39,462 nt of DNA from JAUIBE01 sp035267185. Its GTDB lineage: Bacteria; Pseudomonadota; Gammaproteobacteria; Xanthomonadales; SZUA-36. How positions within the stretch are numbered: position 1 is the stretch's first letter; every line of letters begins with the position of its first letter. A program made the translations under genes and the position numbers. Positions 32,788-39,462 of this stretch are shown one piece after another. A model generated the notes under the pieces. That model saw only the letters and a list, made by a program, of their open reading frames with translations. It was not told the origin of the DNA and did no database searches. Where the stretch lies: positions 1-39,462 of the forward strand of contig DATFLY010000153.1 in the NCBI GenBank assembly GCA_035267185.1. The letters are read 5' to 3'.

Positions 32788-33751
32788 GCTCTGGAAGGCC
32801 CCGGTCTTTTCGGTACGTATTTTCGGAATATTCTTCCTTGTCGTAAGGCTCGATGCCCGCGGCGCGCAATTCCATATTGCTGATCTCCTTGCCCTTCTTC
32901 GGTCCGGTGTTCTTGCCTTTGGAGCTATCCATTTTGCCGTACATCATATCGTCGGCATGAACCATTTCATGGAATAATCCGACATCGGCTGGCCGGTTAC
33001 CCTCCTTGGCCCAGTCTGCACTGGCAATGGCGCTGCCAGGCGGCCCGGAAAGACTGGTCTTATCGGGATCGTAACCGACTTCGGTATTGGCCGCAGGACC
33101 TGGTTTACCATTTTTGCCCAGGTAGCCGGCTGGATTCTTGCCACTGGGCGCTGGGTCAGTCCACGCCCAGTTGCCCGTTTTTCCCGGGGCGAGGGGGTGA
33201 ATCCGCATGGTTTTACCGCTGGCCGCGATCGACGCCAGCAGTTTTTTACCACTCGGGGTTTGTGCAATGATGTTCAGATCTTCGACAACCTTTTCACGAA
33301 AAGCCGCATCGCCCTCAATGATGATCGAATCGCCGAATTTGGTGACGGTCTTTCCGTCCACGGTCATCGTGCTGACCGGGAAGAACATAGTTGAGATTCC
33401 ACCGATAAAGGTGCGGCGTGTCGCCAGCAGCTTCAAATCACCGAGGAATGAACCGCAGGCCACTATATCGCCACTTGGCGCCCAACGCGCCGCGGGTCGA
33501 TTGTTGATCATGACCCCTATCGAGCCCATGACGATTGGCGGAGGTGGCGCCGGCGGAACAGGCGGCGGATGGACCACACCGACGATGATCGCACCGGTAC
33601 AAATGCCGCTGCAGGTGGCGTAAGCAGCCGGTAAACCCTCGATCAACACAAGCCCCCCGGGTGCCGGCCCGGTAATCGGCGGGGCGATCACTCCGCACGG
33701 CACGATCATATCGTGGGTAAGCGGGTCACCAATGCGGGCTGCGGCAAACAT
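32774..33751 (-). CDS. PAAR-tipped M91-like zinc metallopeptidase effector
   Basis: The product is 325 residues from ATG 33751 (GGGT in the RBS region, 4-bp gap after the upstream stop); an in-frame ATG at 33784 would overlap the upstream gene. Residues 1 to about 115 form a PAAR-type spike tip (AARIGDPLTHD, GSIGVMINNRPAARWAPSGDIVACG) with a proline-rich loop. Residues about 150-325 carry a zinc metallopeptidase: HEMVH at 261-265 and a downstream Glu near 294 (NMELRAAGI), as in family M91 (NleD-like). The spike tip would sit on VgrG and carry the peptidase into a target cell. In NleD the targets are host MAP kinases; here the target is unknown. It sits in the unit vgrG - accessory - effector - candidate immunity. 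Confidence 0.87.
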   Translation of the reverse strand: MFAAARIGDPLTHDMIVPCGVIAPPITGPAPGGLVLIEGLPAAYATCSGICTGAIIVGVVHPPPVPPAPPPPIVMGSIGVMINNRPAARWAPSGDIVACGSFLGDLKLLATRRTFIGGISTMFFPVSTMTVDGKTVTKFGDSIIIEGDAAFREKVVEDLNIIAQTPSGKKLLASIAASGKTMRIHPLAPGKTGNWAWTDPAPSGKNPAGYLGKNGKPGPAANTEVGYDPDKTSLSGPPGSAIASADWAKEGNRPADVGLFHEMVHADDMMYGKMDSSKGKNTGPKKGKEISNMELRAAGIEPYDKEEYSENTYRKDRGLPERDFY

Positions 33752-33755
33752 CGCG

Positions 33756-34349
33756 CTACCCTGGCCCGTCCATGATCTCGCCATTCCCGCCGCAAGCGAT
33801 GTCCTGTCCGCTTAGCAGGTAGGTACGCAGGCGGTCCTTAATCTTCTCGCCCTCCTTTTCAGCAGCGGAAACCATCACAACGCCATCAACGAGCTGGAGA
33901 AAAATCGCTGGATCAACATCGAGGTGCTGACCCTCACCCATCGGCACATTGCCCTCACTGAAAGTCGCCGCCAGTGCACACATGGATCCGGCACCATTTG
34001 AGCCTTTCTGCTTGACCAGTTCAAAGGCCTGCTCGCGGTTTTTCTCACTCGGCTTAAATACCCAGGCCTCAGCGGCTGCAACCGCAGCCAGCTCAACATC
34101 ATCCTCGGTCAAAGCTACCATCTGCCGTGCACAGACACAGGCCCACCAAACCGCTTCCCGGACGGGTAATGCCCGCGTCATGACTTTGACGGCATCTGTC
34201 AATTGGTCGGCATCCGAAAGTGCTTTTATAAAGGCTTCAGGTCGTATATCCGAATCCAGGAACTCAGCCGACTCAGGCTCGAGCAGGCCTGGGCCTACGA
34301 GGCTTCGAGCGGTTTTCGCTGTTACCTTTTTCCAATGATTTTCGGACAT
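33756..34349 (-). CDS. T6SS accessory protein between VgrG and PAAR effector
   Basis: The product is 197 residues from ATG 34349 (GGAG about 10 bases upstream); a TTG at 34388 would overlap vgrG. It is all-helical, with phrases VREAVWWACVCARQ and AAEAWVFKPSEKNREQAF. These resemble the DUF6931-like T6SS accessory group as I remember it, which is uncertain. No signal peptide or enzyme motif. The gene lies 22 bp after vgrG and 4 bp before the PAAR effector, so it may act as an adaptor or chaperone that loads the effector on VgrG. Confidence 0.8.
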   Translation of the reverse strand: MSENHWKKVTAKTARSLVGPGLLEPESAEFLDSDIRPEAFIKALSDADQLTDAVKVMTRALPVREAVWWACVCARQMVALTEDDVELAAVAAAEAWVFKPSEKNREQAFELVKQKGSNGAGSMCALAATFSEGNVPMGEGQHLDVDPAIFLQLVDGVVMVSAAEKEGEKIKDRLRTYLLSGQDIACGGNGEIMDGPG

Positions 34350-34371
34350 TAGCGTCTTACTCCGGGTGTCA

Positions 34372-36378
34372 TCAGTTGATCTTGACAATGGGCGCCTTAA
34401 TGTTCATGAAGGCCGAGGCTTCGATATTAACCAACATACCCTTTATGGTTACGCCGCTTGGGTCAAGCTTGATCGAATTTGAACCCACCTTAAGCTCGAT
34501 CGAAGTCAATGCCTGGTCTTTGATCATGCCAACAGTGGCTTCGCGCTTAATATCACCTAAATCAGTCTTCGTAAAGTGATCAAGGAAGGCTTTCATTTCC
34601 TGGGATCCCATCGGAACTTCAAGTTTATGGTCGCCGTTATGAACGATGACAATCCTGCCATCGCTGACGCTAAAGTCTGTTGCAGCATCCAGGTAGTCGT
34701 TTCCTTTGATCTCAGTTTTTCGATCTGCTTTGACGGTCGTGGTCTCAATCGCTTCACCAACGGTACTGTTCTTGTTACCAATTGTGGTTGTCCGCGAATT
34801 CCTGACCTTCCTTGATTCCCTGTTCTTGACCAGCGAATTGAGGTTCTTCTCGGCCTGGAAATAGACCTCTTCTTTTCCTTTCTTGTCCTCAAATCTCAAC
34901 TCATTGAAGTTCTTCGCGCTGCCACCGGGTGAACTGCGAGACTTGATACCGCTCTGCGTCTTGTTCGAAGGCAGTTCGTATGGAGGCATATGGGTCGCGT
35001 TGTACATTCGGCCGGACACATAAGGCTGATCAGGATCTCCTTCCATAAAACCGACCAGGACTTCCTGCCCGATCCGTGGAATATGGATTCCACCCCACTC
35101 GGTCCCGGCCCAGAGGCTCGAGATGCGTAACCAGCAGGAGCTGTTCTCGTCTTTCTTGCCGAGGCGGTCCCAATGAAACTGGACCTTGACCCGACCGTAC
35201 TCATCGCAATAAATCTCTTCGTTTTTCGGACCGACGACTTCCGCGGAGTGGTTTCCCTGAATGACTGGTTTGGGCGTTCTGCGTTCCGGGCGGTAAGGTT
35301 CAGCGCTGTCCAGGAGCTCCAGTGAGCAGCGATAAAACTTGTCTGTGGCTTCTCCGGAGCCGGTCTCCAGTGCATCCAGCTGAGCCGAGTGGGTCACTGA
35401 CGTGATCAGGTACTGCTTGTTTTCCTCGTCCCGAGGGTAATTCTCCAGCGTGAAAAGGTAACCTGCGCACATTCCGCGTGCGTCACCAAATGCCTGCGCG
35501 CGCTCATGCTGGCATTGCAGTTCCTGCAGTCTTTTTTCGATGTAGGCATCCCCGTCGGACTTTTCAAAATACTCACCCGGATAATCGTAGATTTCGGGAT
35601 TATCGATGGGATAGGCATGCGGTCGGTCCCGTTTAAGCTTCACCATCAGGTCAACTTTGGGCTTGGTGAAATCATAATCATCAATGGCATATTTGCCAGG
35701 CATGATTGATTGCACCTTGTTCCAGTCCTGGATGTGGTCGCGCTTGCGTATCGCATCTGCGGCGTCGGGTGGATAGTAAGGTACGGTTGCGTAACCCGGA
35801 AACGTCTGATGAGCATTTACGCCGTCACACAGGACCAGGGTATGTTTACCCTTCTCATGCTGGAAGTAGTAGTAGATACCCTCTTGCTCCATCAGGCGCG
35901 AGACAAAATTAAAGTCGGTTTCTCGATACTGAACGCAATAATCCCATTTCCGATAAGTGTCGCTGAGCTGATCTTTGAAATCCGACATGCCATGCTCGCC
36001 GAACACCTCCTTGATGATGTCAGGAACTTTCTGTTTTTGGAAAATCCGACAATCGGCTTTTCGGGTCAAAAACCAGAGTCGTGGACGAATCGAAGCCTCG
36101 TAGCTGGCAAACTGCCCCACCGAACCGGTATAGCGAAATTCCGTAACAAACCCGTGGAAATATCGCTCCGTTCCATCAGGAAGGTCCAGGGTCAGCGTGA
36201 CCGGTTTCCCAACAATCTCCGTGAAAGAAATATTTCGGTCCAGGCTACGCAGTTGCAATTCGTAGAAGAACATACCGCTGAGCTCTTCGTTGCCATTGAA
36301 GGCATGGCAGACCACTTTGTCACCCAAAGGGGAATCCAGTCTGATACCTCTGTTCGGATCGATTGGTGTAATAGGCAT
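34372..36378 (-). CDS. vgrG: T6SS spike protein VgrG
   Basis: Trimeric spike at the tip of the type VI tube. The 668-residue product has the gp27-like base in the first 380 residues (starting LDSPLGDKVVCHAFNGNEELSGMFFYEL, with DFNFVSRLMEQEGIYYYF). A gp5-like OB region follows (about 390-480: GRVKVQFHWDRLGK, CWLRISSLWAGTEWGG, PRIGQEVLVGFMEGDPDQPYVSGRMYN), and a C-terminal repetitive needle made of short beta repeats (about 500-668, ending IKAPIVKIN). No enzymatic extension, so toxicity should come from the PAAR effector encoded downstream. A perfect CRP-type site lies 71-86 bp upstream. Confidence 0.96.
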   Translation of the reverse strand: MPITPIDPNRGIRLDSPLGDKVVCHAFNGNEELSGMFFYELQLRSLDRNISFTEIVGKPVTLTLDLPDGTERYFHGFVTEFRYTGSVGQFASYEASIRPRLWFLTRKADCRIFQKQKVPDIIKEVFGEHGMSDFKDQLSDTYRKWDYCVQYRETDFNFVSRLMEQEGIYYYFQHEKGKHTLVLCDGVNAHQTFPGYATVPYYPPDAADAIRKRDHIQDWNKVQSIMPGKYAIDDYDFTKPKVDLMVKLKRDRPHAYPIDNPEIYDYPGEYFEKSDGDAYIEKRLQELQCQHERAQAFGDARGMCAGYLFTLENYPRDEENKQYLITSVTHSAQLDALETGSGEATDKFYRCSLELLDSAEPYRPERRTPKPVIQGNHSAEVVGPKNEEIYCDEYGRVKVQFHWDRLGKKDENSSCWLRISSLWAGTEWGGIHIPRIGQEVLVGFMEGDPDQPYVSGRMYNATHMPPYELPSNKTQSGIKSRSSPGGSAKNFNELRFEDKKGKEEVYFQAEKNLNSLVKNRESRKVRNSRTTTIGNKNSTVGEAIETTTVKADRKTEIKGNDYLDAATDFSVSDGRIVIVHNGDHKLEVPMGSQEMKAFLDHFTKTDLGDIKREATVGMIKDQALTSIELKVGSNSIKLDPSGVTIKGMLVNIEASAFMNIKAPIVKIN

Positions 36379-36448
36379 GTGTCTGATTCCGTCAGCGTTC
36401 GCTTAAATTCTATCAGCTAAGATTATCGCCCACGCAGGGCGGGCAATC

Positions 36449-36464
36449 TGTGATGTGTTTCACA
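36449..36464 (-). promoter_or_regulatory. Perfect CRP-type site before vgrG
   Basis: Within CTGTGATGTGTTTCACAG, TGTGA-N6-TCACA is perfect and the arms extend to 6 bp. On the minus strand a -10 box GATAAT (36427-36422) predicts a start near 36415, so the site centre is at -41.5. The leader to the vgrG ATG would be about 37 bases. The site lies directly after the stop of the Crp-like gene. Confidence 0.75.
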
Positions 36465-36468
36465 GGCC

Positions 36469-37155
36469 TCACAACAGCGCCTCGAGCAAGTCCGGCTCGC
36501 GAATGAAGATTTTCCCGCTGCGAAGCTCAATGATTTTTCCGGCTTCCCAGGACTTGAGCTGCTTGTTAACGCTTTCCCGTGAGGCGTTGATAAGCGTACC
36601 CAGATCGTACTGCGAAAGCCTGATATCGATGAGAATACCACCGTCCATCTCGACCCCGCTTTCTTCCGCCAGGTCCAGGAGCTTGCCGGCCAGCCGACCT
36701 GGAATCTCGATAAATACCGAAGATTCATAAAGGGAGTTGGTATTGCGAATCTTTCCGGCCAGGATTGAGAGCAAACGCAGGCCGATCATGTCATTTTGTT
36801 TGAGCAGCGTCTTGAAGTCGATCTGCCTGAGCACAAGCAATTCACACGAATCAATTGCAGTCACAGTGACGCTTCGGGTTTCGCCATCAATCAGGGCAAG
36901 CTCGCCAAATAAATCACTTTCCTGGAGGATGAAAAAACTGAGTTCCTTGCCCTCCTCAGAAGTCGCCGAACCTCTGAGGCGACCGGAAACAACGATGTAC
37001 ATTTCGCGCCCGATCTCCCCCTGGTTAAAGATCACTTCACGGGCACGGAATCGACGCCGAATACACAGTTCAGCAACGCGTTTGCGCTCCTCAAGCGACA
37101 TTCCCTGGAATAACTCACAACGAGCCAAAAGTGCAGCATCTTGTTCTATCATCAT
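36469..37155 (-). CDS. Crp/Fnr-family transcription regulator
   Basis: cAMP-receptor-like activator of 228 residues from ATG 37155, preceded by AGGAG 7 bases upstream; an earlier in-frame start exists at 37179. The cyclic-nucleotide domain (about 10-125) keeps the phosphate cassette GELALIDGETRS (84-95) with Glu85, Arg94 and Ser95, as needed for cAMP. After the dimer helix comes a winged helix (about 155-220) with recognition helix SRESVNKQL. Arg193 and Glu194 match CRP Arg180/Glu181, and Lys198 stands at the Arg185 position, so TGTGA-type sites are expected. There is no Fnr cysteine cluster. It is divergent from the cyclase gene and upstream of vgrG on the same strand. Perfect CRP-type sites nearby make local regulation likely, though a global Crp could also use them. 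Confidence 0.9.
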   Translation of the reverse strand: MMIEQDAALLARCELFQGMSLEERKRVAELCIRRRFRAREVIFNQGEIGREMYIVVSGRLRGSATSEEGKELSFFILQESDLFGELALIDGETRSVTVTAIDSCELLVLRQIDFKTLLKQNDMIGLRLLSILAGKIRNTNSLYESSVFIEIPGRLAGKLLDLAEESGVEMDGGILIDIRLSQYDLGTLINASRESVNKQLKSWEAGKIIELRSGKIFIREPDLLEALL

Positions 37156-37198
37156 GCCTGGACTCCTGTAGGATGGCACTGTTCATCCGGAAAAATCC
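37156..37198. promoter_or_regulatory. Very short divergent region, regulator / cyclase
   Basis: Only 43 bp separate the two start codons, so at least one promoter must extend into a coding region. An inverted repeat GGATG-N8-CATCC lies at 37171-37188 and could be an operator. It does not match a CRP site. Confidence 0.4.
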
Positions 37199-38128
37199 AT
37201 GACTGATCGTCGTCCCGAAAACGCATCAGCGGAAACCTCGACCAAGGTTAATACCACCGTCATGTTTGCCGACATTGCGCGCAGCACGAATCTCTATACC
37301 CGGCTCGGAGACCAGGAGGCGGCAAGGCTGGTGGTGCAGGTTCTCGATGTGCTGGCCTCGACGGTCAGATCCAATGGTGGCAGACCATTTCGTAGTAAAG
37401 GTGATGACCTGCTCAGCACTTTTGAAAGCCCGGATGATGCAGTCCGTGCTGCGGTCCAGATTCACAAATCTGTGAGGGCGCTTTCTACACCGAAATCTGG
37501 CAGTCTTGAGATGAGAATCGGCATCAACACCGGACCGGCGGTGTTGATTCCTGGAGATATCCTGGGCGATACCGTCAATCTGACGGCTCGCATTGCAGAT
37601 TTCGCCAAGGCGGGTCAAACGCTGGTGTCGGGCCAACTGATGGACAGCCTGTCTGACCCTGACCTTGGGCACTTCAGACCACTCGGTAATGTATCGCCCA
37701 GGGGGAAAACCGATCACATTGCATTGTTTGAATTGCATGATGCCGGCGAGTTGGATGAAATCACCCAGACCGGACCCGTAGTTAAAACCGGAATTTTCAG
37801 ACAGCACCAACTCAACATTCTCTTTCAGGGCAAGAAAATCAGGCTCGAAAGTTCGCTCGACCGTTTTCGAATGGGGCGTGCACCGGATTGTGAACTTACG
37901 ATTGATCACACGCTGGTCTCTCGCTACCATGCTGAAATTCGTTTTGAAAACAACCACTTTGTATTGGTCGATTTCAGCACCAACGGTACCTTGCTGATCA
38001 CTGGCGGAGCTTCGCACCTGCTGCACCACGGCCAGGAAGTATTAAGGGGCCGCGGTACCATATTTCTCGGCCGTACCGGTTTCGATCGCAATTTTGAAAT
38101 CACCTTTCATACCGACGATGACCCCTAG
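37199..38128 (+). CDS. Class III adenylate cyclase fused to FHA domain
   Basis: Makes cAMP from ATP. The product is 309 residues, soluble. The cyclase domain (about 15-185) keeps metal Asp25 (MFADIARST) and Asp69 (SKGDD), purine-selecting Lys67 and Asp124, and transition-state Asn127 and Arg131 (GDTVNLTAR), so activity on ATP is expected. The FHA domain (about 205-305) keeps Gly226-Arg227, Ser241-Arg242-x-His244 and Asn262-Gly263, the phosphothreonine-reading residues. FHA proteins act in Thr-phosphorylation control of several T6SSs. Here the FHA domain sits on the enzyme that would make the ligand of the Crp-like regulator encoded divergently. Output may therefore depend on a kinase such as that at 7345. 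It converges with clpV, 17 bp apart. Confidence 0.92.
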   Translation: MTDRRPENASAETSTKVNTTVMFADIARSTNLYTRLGDQEAARLVVQVLDVLASTVRSNGGRPFRSKGDDLLSTFESPDDAVRAAVQIHKSVRALSTPKSGSLEMRIGINTGPAVLIPGDILGDTVNLTARIADFAKAGQTLVSGQLMDSLSDPDLGHFRPLGNVSPRGKTDHIALFELHDAGELDEITQTGPVVKTGIFRQHQLNILFQGKKIRLESSLDRFRMGRAPDCELTIDHTLVSRYHAEIRFENNHFVLVDFSTNGTLLITGGASHLLHHGQEVLRGRGTIFLGRTGFDRNFEITFHTDDDP

Positions 38129-38145
38129 TCCGGATCAATTCCTGG

Positions 38146-39462
38146 CTATTTGAAGTTGTAACTAAAGTCATCTTCCTCGGCATCCAGTTTCACCGACCTG
38201 AGCGGATTGCCCTGGGACAGGCGTGACAGCAACTCGCGACTGATCGCCGGCAAGACAGTATTGGTCAAAATGGCGTCAATCATGCGTCCACCACTCTCCA
38301 GTTCGGTACAACGCGCGGAGATCAGATCCAGGACTGCATCGCTGTAGGACAACGGAATCCCATGATTTTCATCGATACGCCGGACTATGCGATTGAGCTG
38401 CAGGACGATGATTTTTTGCAGGACCTCATCACTCAACGGGAAGTACGGGATACTGACAATTCGGCCAAGAAGGGCAGCCGGAAAAATATCAAGCTGGGGT
38501 TCCCGCAGTGCCTTGGCCATGCCTTCGTAGTCCGGCATCAGGTCGGGATCCTTGCTCAGGTTCATGATCAGGTCACTGCCTACATTTGAGGTCAGCAAAA
38601 TCAATGTGTTTTTGAAATCGATCATGCGCCCTTCACCGTCTTCCATAATGCCTTTATCAAACACCTGGAAGAAGATCTCATGCACATCGGGGTGGGCCTT
38701 TTCGACCTCGTCCAACAACACCACGCTGTAGGGCCGACGCCGCACTGCCTCTGTCAGCACACCACCTTCACCATAACCGACGTAGCCGGGAGGCGCACCC
38801 TTCAGGGTTGACACCGTGTGTGCTTCCTGGAATTCACTCATATTGATGGTAATCAGGTTTTGCTCACCGCCGTACATTGCCTCGGCAAGCGCCAGTGCGG
38901 TCTCGGTTTTGCCGACACCACTTGGCCCGCACAACATGAACACACCGATTGGCTTGCTCGGATTGTCCAGGCTGGCCCTACTGGTTTGCACGCGACTGGA
39001 GATCATTTCCAGCGCATGATCCTGGCCGATGACTCTTTCCTTCAGTTGCTCAGCCATGGACAGAACGCTTTCAATCTCATTCCTGACCATGCGGCCTACC
39101 GGCACACCCGTCCAGTCTTCGACCACGGACGCAACCGCCTGGTCGTCGACACTGTGGTGCACCAGGGGCTGCTCTCCCTGCAGGTCAGCGAGTTCGGCCT
39201 TGATGACTGCGAGTCGCTCGCGAATGGCCTCTTTATCAACTTCTTCTTCGTCAGCCGTTATGTCGGCACCGCTGTCCTCAGCGCCCTGGGCAGGGCTGTC
39301 TTCAACGCCGGCTTCTGCATCATCCGGGGCATCCCCTGACTCACGTTCCGCGTCCGACTCTTCATCCTGGGCGGTCGGATTCTCACCGGTCAGGGCTTCT
39401 CGCAGGTCGAGAATTTCATCAACCAACGTCTTTTCATTCTCCCAGCGCTTGTTCAGATCCGC
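38146..39462 (-). CDS. clpV: T6SS AAA+ ATPase ClpV/TssH, C-terminal part
   Basis: Recycles the contracted sheath by unfolding TssC. The frame is open to the right edge, so the start is outside the window; 438 residues are visible. First comes the middle-domain coiled coil (NKRWENEKTLVDEILDLREAL), broken by an acidic stretch of about 50 residues (about 39237-39387, rich in E/D/A/G). The second AAA+ module follows with Walker A GPSGVGKT, Walker B VVLLDEVEKAHPDV, sensor LLTSNVGSDL, arginine-finger region LLGRI, and the small C-terminal D2 domain (LESGGRMIDAILTNTVLP). The linker RMVRNEIESVLSMAEQLKERVIGQDHAL is typical of ClpV rather than ClpB. Confidence 0.93.
   Translation of the reverse strand, partial: ADLNKRWENEKTLVDEILDLREALTGENPTAQDEESDAERESGDAPDDAEAGVEDSPAQGAEDSGADITADEEEVDKEAIRERLAVIKAELADLQGEQPLVHHSVDDQAVASVVEDWTGVPVGRMVRNEIESVLSMAEQLKERVIGQDHALEMISSRVQTSRASLDNPSKPIGVFMLCGPSGVGKTETALALAEAMYGGEQNLITINMSEFQEAHTVSTLKGAPPGYVGYGEGGVLTEAVRRRPYSVVLLDEVEKAHPDVHEIFFQVFDKGIMEDGEGRMIDFKNTLILLTSNVGSDLIMNLSKDPDLMPDYEGMAKALREPQLDIFPAALLGRIVSIPYFPLSDEVLQKIIVLQLNRIVRRIDENHGIPLSYSDAVLDLISARCTELESGGRMIDAILTNTVLPAISRELLSRLSQGNPLRSVKLDAEEDDFSYNFK

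Noticed and set aside
35710..36420. 236-codon plus-strand frame opposite vgrG
   Set aside because: Shadow of the vgrG codons; no start signal or recognisable sequence.
37226..38029. 267-codon minus-strand frame opposite the cyclase-FHA gene
   Set aside because: The plus-strand frame has intact catalytic and FHA motifs; the antisense translation has none.

Overview
The window looks like a chromosomal segment of a free-living Gammaproteobacterium with moderate GC. A Xanthomonadales/Chromatiales-type relative such as Wenzhouxiangellaceae is my guess from protein style, not from a marker gene. I saw no rRNA, tRNA, CRISPR array, intact IS element or phage gene. All product names come from reading motifs in the translations; no database was searched.

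Layout. (1) 0.1-2.6 kb: a lipoprotein-type gamma-glutamyltransferase on the minus strand. A (GCAGGA)5 repeat supplies its ribosome binding site and a pair of inverted REP-like sequences flanks it. A small secreted protein of unknown function follows. (2) 2.7-10.3 kb, all minus strand: a membrane Ser/Thr kinase with a large extracytoplasmic repeat region and a PEGA-like end, an overlapping secreted coiled-coil protein, a FadL-like outer membrane protein, a small secreted TPR-like protein and a cysteine-containing hypothetical. (3) 10.5-27.8 kb: four very large secreted proteins of shuffled modules (two tandem paralogues with NHL-like and FG-GAP-like propeller regions, one Big/bacterial-repeat protein, one CARDB/PPC protein). 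All four carry two copies of the same roughly 120-residue module (signature W-Y/F-D/N-P ... G-E/Q-G-F). A LysM plus papain-like cysteine peptidase gene sits among them. (4) 28-39.5 kb: part of a type VI secretion (T6SS) locus. It holds a TssB-TssC-like fused sheath protein with three accessory genes (one a YkgJ-type cysteine-cluster protein, one a helix/membrane/beta protein), and a minus-strand unit vgrG - accessory - PAAR/M91-type metallopeptidase effector - candidate immunity gene. A Crp-family regulator diverges from a class III adenylate cyclase fused to an FHA domain. The C-terminal part of ClpV/TssH runs off the right edge.

How it may work together. The most striking non-coding signal is a set of CRP-type palindromes. 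TGTGA-N6-TCACA occurs perfectly in front of the sheath operon (28031) and in front of vgrG (36449), and with one mismatch in front of the first propeller gene (10492). Each lies 40.5-41.5 bp upstream of the start predicted from a plausible -10 box, the class II CRP geometry. The locus also encodes a Crp-like protein with an intact cyclic-nucleotide cassette and a CRP-like recognition helix, next to a cyclase whose catalytic residues are intact and which carries a phosphothreonine-reading FHA domain. My inference is a local circuit: Thr phosphorylation, then FHA-cyclase, then cAMP, then Crp-like protein, then T6SS and giant secreted proteins. The kinase at 7.3-10.3 kb is a candidate input. None of these links is proven by sequence alone.
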